Assembly: GCA_031549495.1 (NCBI GenBank)
Contig: JAVBPS010000067.1
Span: 1-64,000, forward strand
Length of the DNA stretch: 64,000 nt
Direction: 5' to 3'
Source of the DNA: JAVBOW01 sp031549495
Lineage (GTDB): Bacteria > Bacteroidota > Bacteroidia > Bacteroidales > Rikenellaceae
Shown: in pieces, positions 44,868 through 54,070 of the stretch
Layout of the letters: each line of letters begins with the position of its first letter
Position numbering within the stretch: position 1 is the stretch's first letter
The notes under the pieces: model-generated
What the model was told of the DNA's origin: nothing
Database searches by the model: none
The model's input: the letters and a program-made list of their open reading frames with translations, nothing else
Translations under genes and position numbers: made by a program

Positions 44868-47816
44868 GTGAAGAAAATTCTATTAATCGTTTTGCTGATT
44901 GGGTTGTGCGGCCTTCAGGCCGTGCGGGCCCAGGCGCCGGGAAAGGTCTCCATTGAAGGTACGGTGACCGATTTCGCTACCAAGGCCCCCTTATCGGGTG
45001 CTGTGGTGTCCATCCCGCAGCTTAGTCTTTGGGCCGTCGCGGATAGCAAGGGTCATTTTAAAATGCCCTCGGTGACCACCGGCTCATACAACATCGAAGT
45101 GACCTACCTGGGTTACGAAACACTGACCTATCCTGCCAACATCGGCCGCGCGATCGCCAATTTCGACTTGCGGATGAAGGCGACGAGTCTGGCGCTGAAT
45201 ACGGTGGTCGTCACGGCGACGAAAGGCATTGAACTGAACACCTCGGCCAAGATCGACCGCCAGGCGATGGACCACATCCAGGCCTCGACCTTGAAAACCT
45301 ACATGGAGCTGATTCCCGGGACGGCGATCGTGAACCAGTCGCTTACCGAATCCCAACGTATATCGCTCCGTGACTTCGAATTAGGGGGAGACAATGCGAA
45401 CAATCCCAGGGCGAACTCCAATATCGCTCTGGGTACCGCTATCATCGTCGACGGATCGCTGACAACCGATGCCGCCTCGATCGCGGGTCCCGGCTCATCC
45501 TCGCTTACCCTTCCCGAGTCCCAGAAAGGTTACGACACCCGGCACCTGGCGACCGACCAGATCGAATCGATCGAGGTGCTCACCGGTGTTGTTTCCGCCC
45601 AATACGGGAACCTCAACTCGGGCGCGGTGATCGTCAAGACGAAGGCCGGGCGTACGCCTTATGAGTTCTCGGCTAAAACGGACCCGAACTCGAAGATCTA
45701 CTCTTTCGGTAAAGGTTTCGCCTTGGGCGGCAATAACGGTTTTTTGAACGTGAATGCCGAATATGCCAATGCTTATAAGGACCTGCGTACCGATGAAGAC
45801 GCCTACGACCGCACCGCTCTCAGCGCCCGGTACAGCAATACCTTCAACCGGAATCATACGCCGCTGACTTTCAATGCTTCGGTGAATGGCTATTTGTCGG
45901 AGGGAAGCACCAAGAATGACCCCGACAATGCGAGCAAGGATGATCTTTCCGCGCTGAACGACAACAGCTTCGAATTAAAGGTATATGGTAGCTGGCAGTT
46001 GCGCAAATCCTGGATCTCTTCGTTGCAGTATTCGGTTAATTACCGAATGACCAACCAGTTCTCCAAGAAGACGGCTTCGGTCGGTGCGCCTGACCTGCGG
46101 CACAACACCATGGAGGATATCATGTTCATCACGCATCGTACCGCTCCGGAAAAATACATCAGCGACCTGCGCAACGAAAGCCGCGCATCGTATGCCAACG
46201 CCAAACTGGTGGCCGACCTTTCCGAGCGCTACGGGATCGTTTACAACAGCCTGTTGGTCGGTGGGGAATGGAATAATTCGGGCAACCGCGGCCGTGGATT
46301 TTATTATGTGGGCGTACCGACCGGTACTGTGCGCAATGCCGATGCGCGCGATTATATTCCTTTTGTCAATCAGTATAGCGCTTTCGCGGAAGACAAGGTG
46401 ACCGTTCCTTTTAATAATAAGAAAAGTTCGGTTACGGCCATGGCCGGCGTACGCTTCATGAAAGTGGACGCCACCGACGTGCTCAAACAGACCTCTGCGG
46501 TCGATCCCCGCTTCAACCTGCAGTACGCGATCCTGCAAAACAACCGGAATCATAAGGTCAGGGACCTGAGCGTCCGCGTGGGCTGGGGGATCCAGACCGT
46601 GCTGCCCAACCTGCAATTCCTGTACAACATTCCGCAATATACCGACAGGCAGGGCATGCAGTGGAATGCGTCGGACGACCGTGAACAGGGGGCCATTTAC
46701 ACCAACTTTGTCTTTACGCCCGACATGATGCGCAATCGCGACCTCAAATTCCAGCGCAGTAAGAACTTCGAGGTGGGAACGGATTTCAACATGTTCGGCA
46801 TCAAGGGAAGCGTGGTCTATTTTCGAGAGCAGATCTACAACGGCTACCGGTTCGACCTGAGCGTTGCTCCCCTGCCGATGTACTGGAACGAATATAAATT
46901 CGGAGCCGACGGCACTGCAACGGCCGACGACGACCTCGAACCGAAACTGACGCGGCTTGCCGACGGGACTTACCGGGTAACGACCGGCGGCGGCGTGGAA
47001 CTTCCCGTCAGCCGCGAGCGCTTTGCATTCTATGCAGCCGTGAAGCCTCCTAACAATAACAATAAGGTGCGCAAATGGGGTATTGAGGGTACGTTCGATT
47101 TCGGCCAGATCCCGGCCCTGCGTACTTCCGTGAGGTTCACCACGCAATATCTTTACCGCGAGGTCCGCAACAGCGAGGGGTGTGTGGAATATGCTACCTA
47201 CACCGGCGGCGGCAGTACCCGGGTGGAGGGCGTAACGGGCCAGGATAACCCTGTAATAGCTGGTTTCTTGGACGGGACAGAAACTTACCTGGGGACTAAG
47301 ACGAGCCAGCTCACTTCGAACCTGATGCTGATTACCCACATCCCGAAACTGCGCCTGGTGACCACTGTTACGATCCAGTGCATCGCTTTCCGCCGCGCTC
47401 AAAGTACCCAGGCACCCGGACTCTACCACTATGATGAGAACGGGCAGCGGGTTTACGGTGATTATTCACACGGCTGGCACGACCTGCAGGTCTACCGCGA
47501 CCCGACCGTCTACATGACCGCCGACGGTGTCGTGCATCCGTTCGACGCCAGCCTCTACACGGCTACGGAAGACGGCCCGTGGGACAAATACCGCACTTCG
47601 ATCTTCAATAAGAACTATTACGTGCTCGATAAATACGCCCCCTATTTTATGGGTAAGATACAGGTTACCAAGGAGATCGGTAAGATTGCGTCGGTTTCTT
47701 TCTACGCCAATAACTTCACCTCCTCGAACCCGCTGATGTTGCGTACGTCGACCGATGCCTACCAGCGGATGAACGCCAATTTCTTCTTCGGGGCCGAGGT
47801 CAAGATCAAATTTTAA
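44868..47816 (+). CDS. TonB-dependent receptor (non-SusC type)
   Basis: 982 residues with a GTG start at 44868, supported by the signal peptide that follows directly (KKILLIVLLIGLCGLQAVRAQA). Carboxypeptidase-like domain (about 28-110, IEGTVTDFATKAPLSGAVV), plug (about 115-265, VVVTATKGIELN, QIESIEVLTGVVSAQYGNLNSGAVIVKTK) and barrel ending FFFGAEVKIKF. There is no SusD partner. Instead it is followed 12 bp later by a lipoprotein and then an outer-membrane barrel, forming a three-gene operon. Ligand unknown; metal complexes, peptides or small organic ligands are as likely as glycans. Confidence 0.92.
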   Translation: MKKILLIVLLIGLCGLQAVRAQAPGKVSIEGTVTDFATKAPLSGAVVSIPQLSLWAVADSKGHFKMPSVTTGSYNIEVTYLGYETLTYPANIGRAIANFDLRMKATSLALNTVVVTATKGIELNTSAKIDRQAMDHIQASTLKTYMELIPGTAIVNQSLTESQRISLRDFELGGDNANNPRANSNIALGTAIIVDGSLTTDAASIAGPGSSSLTLPESQKGYDTRHLATDQIESIEVLTGVVSAQYGNLNSGAVIVKTKAGRTPYEFSAKTDPNSKIYSFGKGFALGGNNGFLNVNAEYANAYKDLRTDEDAYDRTALSARYSNTFNRNHTPLTFNASVNGYLSEGSTKNDPDNASKDDLSALNDNSFELKVYGSWQLRKSWISSLQYSVNYRMTNQFSKKTASVGAPDLRHNTMEDIMFITHRTAPEKYISDLRNESRASYANAKLVADLSERYGIVYNSLLVGGEWNNSGNRGRGFYYVGVPTGTVRNADARDYIPFVNQYSAFAEDKVTVPFNNKKSSVTAMAGVRFMKVDATDVLKQTSAVDPRFNLQYAILQNNRNHKVRDLSVRVGWGIQTVLPNLQFLYNIPQYTDRQGMQWNASDDREQGAIYTNFVFTPDMMRNRDLKFQRSKNFEVGTDFNMFGIKGSVVYFREQIYNGYRFDLSVAPLPMYWNEYKFGADGTATADDDLEPKLTRLADGTYRVTTGGGVELPVSRERFAFYAAVKPPNNNNKVRKWGIEGTFDFGQIPALRTSVRFTTQYLYREVRNSEGCVEYATYTGGGSTRVEGVTGQDNPVIAGFLDGTETYLGTKTSQLTSNLMLITHIPKLRLVTTVTIQCIAFRRAQSTQAPGLYHYDENGQRVYGDYSHGWHDLQVYRDPTVYMTADGVVHPFDASLYTATEDGPWDKYRTSIFNKNYYVLDKYAPYFMGKIQVTKEIGKIASVSFYANNFTSSNPLMLRTSTDAYQRMNANFFFGAEVKIKF

Positions 47817-47828
47817 AACGGCAGGGTT

Positions 47829-49127
47829 ATGAAAAAATTACTTTATATCGTATGCCTCGCACTGCCGGTGGCTTTCGGGGCCTGCGCGCTGGATGATGTG
47901 AGCAGCCAATCGTTCGATAAGCAGATGATCACGCTTTCCGTCCAGTGTGAATTCCAGGAAGAATACCTCGCCTCGGGATTTCCTAAAAGCGGACATGACG
48001 TGGAGTTCCGTAATCAGCTCAATGGCGTTTCTTATATCGCCAAGACCGATAACAACGGTTTCGCGTCGCAACAGGTCGAATACGGCACTTACGTCGCCTA
48101 TGTGCGCGGCCAGATTCCTTCCGGCAGTTCGAAGGTCATCCTTACGGGCAGCGAGTCGTTCGACGGGGTAACCAAGGAGGATGCCGAGGTGACCATTCAG
48201 ACCAATTTCGGGTTTACCAGTCCCCTGATCATGAGGGAGGTGTATGTGGCAGGTTCTACGCTTAACGATGGCTCCACATATACGCAGGCGAAAAAATTCG
48301 ATGCGTATGTCGCGATCTATAACAATTCCGCCGATGTGCAATATGCCGACGGCCTCTGTTTTGCGATCCATACCGCCATGGCGAGCACCGCATCGGCCAT
48401 CGTCAACTGGTTTAAGAAGGTCGGCACGCCGAGGGATTCTATTCCCATCAGTTTATGGGCTTATGTGATCCCCGGAAATATCGCCAATCCCACGAAAACG
48501 ATCCAGCCCGGGGAAGAGATCATCTTCGCACTCAACGCGGTGGACCATACCACGCTGGTCAGCGGGGCGAAAGTCAGCAACCTGGACCGCGCCAATGTCT
48601 ATCCGCTTTACAGTGCGAATACCACCGCGCTCTGGGCGCCGGGAAACCTGGCTAAACCCAATGCGGTTTACGAATATGAGAAAGGCGCCGGGGCGCAGAT
48701 GACCTTCGGATTTTCCCCCGCTTTCATTATGTACCGCATGCAGCCGTGGCCGGGGGCCGTATCCACCACCTTCCAGGATCTGGCGGAGGAATATATCAAG
48801 GACGGGGCTATTTCGGGCGCGAAGACGGGGCCCAGGATGTATCCGCCTCCCGGATATACGACCGGTACGCAAGCCATCATGGTCCCCTGGCAATGGGTGA
48901 TCGACGGTCTGGATATCCGGGCCAACGCGACGAACAATCCGCGCCTGCCGGGGATGATCGATTCCGGTCATGTGCTCAATGCGGCCAATAACTCGGGTAT
49001 CAGCCATGTCCGCAAGGTCGACCAGGAAGCGACGGCTGAAGCGGGCGGAAGGATTGTTTACCAGGATACGAACTACGCCAATAACGATTGGGAATACTCC
49101 GATCCTCCTACGATGGTGGGTAAATGA
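47829..49127 (+). CDS. DUF4876-like lipoprotein paired with a TonB receptor
   Basis: 432 residues. Lipoprotein signal (MKKLLYIVCLALPVAFGAC, Cys about 19). Beta-rich N-terminal part (about 30-125) ending in a threonine-rich strand, then a larger domain (about 130-432) with REVYVAGS, KKFDAYVAIYNNSADVQYADGLCFA, EIIFALNAVDHT and MVPWQWVIDGLDI. I believe this is the DUF4876 family seen next to TonB receptors in Bacteroidota, from memory. Probably an outer-surface partner of the receptor encoded upstream, acting in ligand capture. No enzymatic motif. Confidence 0.72.
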   Translation: MKKLLYIVCLALPVAFGACALDDVSSQSFDKQMITLSVQCEFQEEYLASGFPKSGHDVEFRNQLNGVSYIAKTDNNGFASQQVEYGTYVAYVRGQIPSGSSKVILTGSESFDGVTKEDAEVTIQTNFGFTSPLIMREVYVAGSTLNDGSTYTQAKKFDAYVAIYNNSADVQYADGLCFAIHTAMASTASAIVNWFKKVGTPRDSIPISLWAYVIPGNIANPTKTIQPGEEIIFALNAVDHTTLVSGAKVSNLDRANVYPLYSANTTALWAPGNLAKPNAVYEYEKGAGAQMTFGFSPAFIMYRMQPWPGAVSTTFQDLAEEYIKDGAISGAKTGPRMYPPPGYTTGTQAIMVPWQWVIDGLDIRANATNNPRLPGMIDSGHVLNAANNSGISHVRKVDQEATAEAGGRIVYQDTNYANNDWEYSDPPTMVGK

Positions 49128-49144
49128 GGGATTAACGCACTAAA

Positions 49145-50752
49145 ATGACAGCAATTATGAGAAAAATTTTATATATCGCACTGTTATCCTTAGGTGCCTG
49201 CGCGGTCAATACCGCCTTCGCCCTCGAACCCGAGTCGGGAGAAGGGAGCGAGCAGTATTACACGATGGGACGGATCGTTTCCCACAGCAACTGGCTCTCT
49301 ACGTTCAATCCCGCGGGATTGGCTGAAAACCAGGTCAGCAAATCGCTGGCCGAGGCTTCCTACGGACATTCGTTCGGACCCTACCGTAGTGTGGACTGGG
49401 GCGTGAAACTCGACCGATTCGGCCTGAAGACGGAATCGTTCAAACGGATGGACAAACTCTCGTTCTACGGAGTGCTCGAATACGTCAACGACCGCCACGA
49501 CCAACGCAATTGGGCGGGCAATATCCATCCGGAGAAATCGACGATGATGATCGGGGACGAGCGGCCCGGTAAGACGCGTGCGGAGAATTTCATCCTGCGC
49601 GGCCAGGTGGCTTACGAGCCGTGTCCCAGCTATTCGCTCGGCGTGGCCGTGGGATATGAGGCTGATGCGCTTGCCAAGCGCAAGGACGCGCGCAACAGGA
49701 ACTATTACATGCGCCTCGACGTCCAGCCGGGGGCTATGTTCCGCAGCAAAGTCGTGAATGTGGGACTGAATTTGAATTTCGCACGCCAAACCGAAACGGT
49801 GGATTACAAATCTTACGGCTCGAATGAGATCAACCCCAACGCGTATATCAGCGACGCCATGTGGTTCTACCTTTCGGAGGTTGTTACCACGGGAGGGAGC
49901 GGTTTCTCGACGGTATACTACAAGGGATCGACTTTCGGCGCTGCGGCCCAGTTGGAGTTCAACATCGCCCCGGGGTTCAAATTCCTCAGCCAGTTCTCGG
50001 CCGATTATGACTACCTGCACCGTTACCGTTTTACTTCCATGCAGAAATTAGGCGATGACGAGCGGCTTACGTACCGGTACCTCGGCGCTTTCTCGTGGGG
50101 CTGTGACCGTTCGGACCACGTGCTCAAACTGCGCGGTTCGTGGCGCGATGCCGCCCAGTACGAGAACCTCCAGCAACTGGAGGTCGTCCCGGGGGCAGCC
50201 AACAAGCAGCAATACATGCAGTACGGTAAAACCACCAAATACACGGCTGATAACTACACCCTCGGTGCGGATTATACGTTGTATCTGAAACGCAACGAAT
50301 GGAACTCCTCGTGGATCGTGAATGTGGGCGTCGATTATTTCAAGAACTGCTCGGAATATCGCGCGCTGCCTTCGCTGTTCACCCGCCAGATCAGTTTCGC
50401 GCAGGTGTATGCGGCGGTGACCAAGAATTTCCTGCTCAGTCCCAAAGCGTTCCTCGATGTGACGCTCAACGGCGGCGTGGGTGAGGGATGGGGACACTCC
50501 TTCGATGAGAACATTCCTGCGGGGCTCAACCAGACGTTCCAGGTGCGGCAGGACGTGCTGCAATGGGAATTCGACTACCTGACGGCCGGACGTTACAACC
50601 TGGGCGGCAAGGTGCGCCTCACGCACGCCCTGCCCACGCGCATTCCGATGAGCGGTTACGCCGAGTTCGGTTTCCGCAGCACGACGGCCAACAGCGGCAT
50701 GCCCGACACGTTCCGCCGCGCGTTCATGGCGACGCTCGGGGTGAATTTCTAA
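49145..50752 (+). CDS. DUF6850-like outer-membrane beta-barrel protein
   Basis: 535 residues, signal peptide ending AVNTAFA (about 25). The rest alternates aromatic and polar residues in strand-length blocks and ends with the Phe-terminal signature RAFMATLGVNF, so it is an outer-membrane barrel. The N-terminal SNWLSTFNPAGLAENQ recalls a conserved opening of a family I recall as DUF6850. Either ATG 49145 or the in-frame ATG 49157 (MRKILYIALL) may be the start. Third gene of the receptor-lipoprotein-barrel operon, 17 bp after the lipoprotein; a terminator follows. Confidence 0.75.
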   Translation: MTAIMRKILYIALLSLGACAVNTAFALEPESGEGSEQYYTMGRIVSHSNWLSTFNPAGLAENQVSKSLAEASYGHSFGPYRSVDWGVKLDRFGLKTESFKRMDKLSFYGVLEYVNDRHDQRNWAGNIHPEKSTMMIGDERPGKTRAENFILRGQVAYEPCPSYSLGVAVGYEADALAKRKDARNRNYYMRLDVQPGAMFRSKVVNVGLNLNFARQTETVDYKSYGSNEINPNAYISDAMWFYLSEVVTTGGSGFSTVYYKGSTFGAAAQLEFNIAPGFKFLSQFSADYDYLHRYRFTSMQKLGDDERLTYRYLGAFSWGCDRSDHVLKLRGSWRDAAQYENLQQLEVVPGAANKQQYMQYGKTTKYTADNYTLGADYTLYLKRNEWNSSWIVNVGVDYFKNCSEYRALPSLFTRQISFAQVYAAVTKNFLLSPKAFLDVTLNGGVGEGWGHSFDENIPAGLNQTFQVRQDVLQWEFDYLTAGRYNLGGKVRLTHALPTRIPMSGYAEFGFRSTTANSGMPDTFRRAFMATLGVNF

Positions 50753-50772
50753 CCTACCCCTTTAACCGTACG

Positions 50773-50807
50773 CAAGCCGGATGAATTTTCATCCGGCTTG
50801 TTTTTTC
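50773..50807 (+). terminator. rho-independent terminator after the TonB-receptor operon
   Basis: Perfect 13-bp arms CAAGCCGGATGAA / TTCATCCGGCTTG with a 2-nt loop and a following TTTTTT, 20 bp after the barrel gene stop. Confidence 0.88.
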
Positions 50808-50905
50808 TTTAGCCGGTTGCTCTGATTGCGATAACCGTTGTCTTTTTTCGTCATGTCAACTGCGCTCGATATAACGGGAAAGAAAGAGGATTCATTGAGC
50901 GTGTT

Positions 50906-50937
50906 TTGTCATCCTTCACTGACGTTAAGGATGACAA
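50906..50937. repeat. short palindrome with GTCATCC core
   Basis: 11-bp arms TTGTCATCCTT / AAGGATGACAA. It resembles a shortened relative of the GTCATTC palindromes at 56045 and 58405. It lies in the 324-bp gap 50753-51076, which otherwise holds two terminators. Confidence 0.5.
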
Positions 50938-51024
50938 TGACATAGGGGTAAACGTAAACCGGTTTGTAGGGATATATTTCTGCAAACCTTAAATATATCT
51001 TCCTTTATCAGGGAAACGGAAATG

Positions 51025-51057
51025 AAAAAAGCCGGTCAATCTCGTCCGGCTTTTTTT
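51025..51057 (-). terminator. terminator of the M16 peptidase gene
   Basis: AAAAAAGCCGG / CCGGCTTTTTT arms with a 10-nt loop, 20 bp beyond the stop of the leftward peptidase gene. Works in either direction. Confidence 0.82.
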
Positions 51058-51076
51058 GTGCCCGAGGGCTGCGGTG

Positions 51077-53911
51077 TTAATCTTTTACGCCGCCCGGCTG
51101 GAAATACATCGAGGTGAAGCGGTTGCCCTGGTTGAGGATCGCGCGGGTCAGGTCGCGCACCTGGTCGGGGGTTATGCTCATGAAGACCTTCGGGTCGTCC
51201 TTGCGCAGGTCGACGCCCCCCTGGTCCCAGATGATCAGCTTATCCATCCAGATGCGGGGGGTCTTGGCGTCTTTCTCATGACGCTCGAGCCACACTTTCT
51301 CGAAGTAAAGGCGCGCTTCGGCCACTTCCTGATCCGTGGGGCTGACGGCGGCCATGGCTTCTATATCCTTCTGTATTTCGCCCGCGAGCATGTCGGCCAG
51401 ATCGGGGTCGGTCTTGAAGGTGAGGTTGACGTAGCATTTGGGCGTGGGGCGCAAACGCACCTCCTCCTTGACGGAGATGTAATACGTTCCGCCCTTCTCC
51501 TCGCGCACGCTCTGCATGGTGCGTTCGCCGAGGATGTAAACCACGTAGCGCAGGGCGGCGTAATTGGCGGGGGAGAGTTTGAAATCGCCGAAATAGCTGC
51601 GGTTGATCTGCACTTTCGGGGTCATCGTGGGCTTGCCTTCGTAGCGCACTTCACGTACTCCCGGGAGTGTTTCGAGGGCTTTGCGGGGGGATTTCACCGT
51701 CTTGGCCGCGGGGATCGACCCCAGGTACCGGCATACCATCTGCCTGACCTGCTCTTCGGGCAGCGCGGCGCAGATATAGAGCGTGTAGCCGGCCGGGTTG
51801 GCGAACTGCTGGTCGTAGAGCGCGCGCAGGCGGGGCAGGGTCATCTTTTGGGCGTCGGCCAGGGTGGCCCGCGTCAGCCACGGGTTGTCGCCGTACTGGA
51901 CCCGGGCGGTGGTATCGCTGTACCGGTCGGCATCCGACAGCCCTTTTTCAAGGCCGATGCGGATGCGGTCCATCGTTTTGTCGTAGTTCTGCTGCGTGAA
52001 ATTCGGGGCGCAGATGTAGCGGTTGGTCACTTGCAGCAGGGTTTCCAGATCTTCCGCCGTACAGGTCCCGTTCAGGATGGCGTACTCTTTATTGACCGAG
52101 GCGCTCATCGAGATCCGGCGTTTGGACAACATCTCGCGCAGGTCGGTCCGGGGCGTGTCGTTGATGCTGGCCCCTCCGCTCATGTATTGGCTCAGCAGGT
52201 CGAGCCCGGCGTAATCCGTGGTGAGGTTGTAACCTCCGTAATGGTAGGCGGCCATCTGGACGGCCGTGGCGTCCTGCGCCTTGTCGATATGCTTGAAGAG
52301 CACCTTCATGCCGTTGGAGAGCGTCCATTGCTCGGCGCCGAACGCCTCTATGGGGCGGCTACTGACGATCTTGCCGGGCGTGGGCGCCGGGCCGGGGAAT
52401 ACCTTCACTTCGGCCTGGTGCGTGGAGGCCAGCGGGTCGATATCCGCTTTGGATAGCGAGGCGAGAAACTCCAGGCAGGTCGCTTCGTCGGGTACCAGGT
52501 CGAGTTTTTGGTCGGGTACGGTGAACATCACCAATTCGTCGTTCTGATCCAGCATCTGGGGCATCGTCGCTTCGGCGTCCTCGTAGGTGATCGCGGCCAG
52601 CAGTTTACGGGTGACGGCTATCTCGTCCGCGGGGGCCATGCAGGGCATGTCGCGGGTGAAGTTGAGCACGTACGCCTTGGCCAGGTCGGTGTTGGTGGCC
52701 TGTTCGAGCTTTTCGAGCTGCTTCTCCGTGTCGAGTTTCACTTTACTCAGCGCACGGTTGAATTCCTGTTGCGTGAAACCGTGACGGCGCATGCGTTCCA
52801 GTTCGAATTCCACCCCGGTGAACATGGCCATCAGGTTGGTGTCTTGCTTCGGGATAACCGTGACCATCATCAGGTTGCGCTGGGTCGAGAGCGTATTGCC
52901 CATGGCCGACGCACGGCGCCAGAAAGTCGTGTCGGGAGCTTCGATCAGGGCGAAGCGGCCGCGTACCATTTGCAGGCACACCTCGCGGCGCAGGCCGTTG
53001 CTGATGAACGATTCCTGTTGCCGCTGCGCCACGGTGGGGTAGGGCGCCTTGAAGAACAGTTTGACCGTAACGGCCTTCGATTCCGGATCGCTCAGCGTGG
53101 CGATCACCGGGCCGTTGGGTTTGGGAAGGAGGTATTCCTCTTTCGGGGCGGGATTTTTGGCCGCAGGGATCGTGGAGAATGTCTTTTTGATATTCGCCTC
53201 CATCTGGTCCACGTCCACGTCGCCCACCACGATCACGGCCTGCAGGTCGGGGCGGTACCATTTGTGGTAGAAATCCACGAGGGTCTGCCGGTCGAATGTA
53301 CGGATGATCTCCGGGTCGCCGATCACGTCGCGTTCGGCGTATTTCGTCCCTGCGTATTCGATCCGGAACTGTTTCTCCTGCGTGCGTATCCGGGTGTCGT
53401 AGCCCTGGCGCCACTCCTCGCGGATCACGCCGCGCTCTTTCTCCAGCGCCGCGGGGTCGATCGTCAGGAAGCCCGACCAGTCGTGCAACAGCATCAGCAG
53501 CGTGTCGGTGATGGCCGGACGCAGCAGCGGCACGTTCGAAATGTTGTAGACCGTGCGCTCGCGCGAAGTATAGGCGTTCACGTTATAGCCGAAGCGAACT
53601 CCCAGGGCGGCCGTATATTCCAAAAGGCCCTTGTTGGGAAAGTTCGTCGAACCGTTGAAGGCCATGTGCTCCAGGAAATGCGCTAAACCGTTCTGATTAT
53701 CCTCTTCCTGGAGCGCCCCCACGTTGTGGGCGATGAAAAAGTCGGCCCGCTTGGCGGGATTCTCGTTGTGCTTGATGTAGTAGGTCATGCCGTTGGACAA
53801 GCGTCCGACCCTCAGGCTTTTGTCTGTGGGCAGGGGTTTATCCGCCTGTGCCTGTGCGCAATACCCCGCAAGGAGGAGCGCGGAGACGATCGTTAAAAAG
53901 ATATTTCTCAT
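51077..53911 (-). CDS. M16-family zinc metallopeptidase, exported
   Basis: 944 residues from ATG 53911 (MRNIFLTIVSALLLAG, signal peptide to about 22). The zinc-binding HxxEH is in AHFLEHMAFNG (H78, E81, H82), with the distal Glu downstream near TIDPAALEKERGVIREEW. Two tandem M16 halves are present (about 25-480 and 500-944); the second lacks the HxxEH, as in PqqL-type and other 930-residue periplasmic members. Probably degrades peptides in the periplasm. The in-frame start at 53941 is rejected because it precedes the signal peptide. Divergent from the polyferredoxin gene. Confidence 0.94.
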   Translation of the reverse strand: MRNIFLTIVSALLLAGYCAQAQADKPLPTDKSLRVGRLSNGMTYYIKHNENPAKRADFFIAHNVGALQEEDNQNGLAHFLEHMAFNGSTNFPNKGLLEYTAALGVRFGYNVNAYTSRERTVYNISNVPLLRPAITDTLLMLLHDWSGFLTIDPAALEKERGVIREEWRQGYDTRIRTQEKQFRIEYAGTKYAERDVIGDPEIIRTFDRQTLVDFYHKWYRPDLQAVIVVGDVDVDQMEANIKKTFSTIPAAKNPAPKEEYLLPKPNGPVIATLSDPESKAVTVKLFFKAPYPTVAQRQQESFISNGLRREVCLQMVRGRFALIEAPDTTFWRRASAMGNTLSTQRNLMMVTVIPKQDTNLMAMFTGVEFELERMRRHGFTQQEFNRALSKVKLDTEKQLEKLEQATNTDLAKAYVLNFTRDMPCMAPADEIAVTRKLLAAITYEDAEATMPQMLDQNDELVMFTVPDQKLDLVPDEATCLEFLASLSKADIDPLASTHQAEVKVFPGPAPTPGKIVSSRPIEAFGAEQWTLSNGMKVLFKHIDKAQDATAVQMAAYHYGGYNLTTDYAGLDLLSQYMSGGASINDTPRTDLREMLSKRRISMSASVNKEYAILNGTCTAEDLETLLQVTNRYICAPNFTQQNYDKTMDRIRIGLEKGLSDADRYSDTTARVQYGDNPWLTRATLADAQKMTLPRLRALYDQQFANPAGYTLYICAALPEEQVRQMVCRYLGSIPAAKTVKSPRKALETLPGVREVRYEGKPTMTPKVQINRSYFGDFKLSPANYAALRYVVYILGERTMQSVREEKGGTYYISVKEEVRLRPTPKCYVNLTFKTDPDLADMLAGEIQKDIEAMAAVSPTDQEVAEARLYFEKVWLERHEKDAKTPRIWMDKLIIWDQGGVDLRKDDPKVFMSITPDQVRDLTRAILNQGNRFTSMYFQPGGVKD

Positions 53912-53938
53912 AGGTTGAGGAATTATAAGTGTCAACCA

Positions 53939-53946
53939 CAAACATA
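53939..53946 (-). promoter_or_regulatory. -7 box of the M16 peptidase gene
   Basis: Reverse strand TATGTTTG fits TAnnTTTG, 27 bp before the start. No -33 at standard spacing. Confidence 0.4.
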
Positions 53947-53999
53947 CGAAATAAATGTCACAAAATTTAGTCGGGAAGTAAAAAAGTCTTACCGAATGA

Positions 54000-54029
54000 T
54001 TGGATTTTGCTTATATAAAACTATATTTG
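54000..54029 (+). promoter_or_regulatory. promoter of the polyferredoxin gene
   Basis: TTG (54000-54002), 19-bp spacer, TATATTTG (54022-54029), 41 bp before the ATG. Good match to the Bacteroidota promoter with a minimal -33. Confidence 0.6.
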
Positions 54030-54070
54030 TGAGGAATAAAATACTTAACCTTTAATTTAATTGCCGAAAG

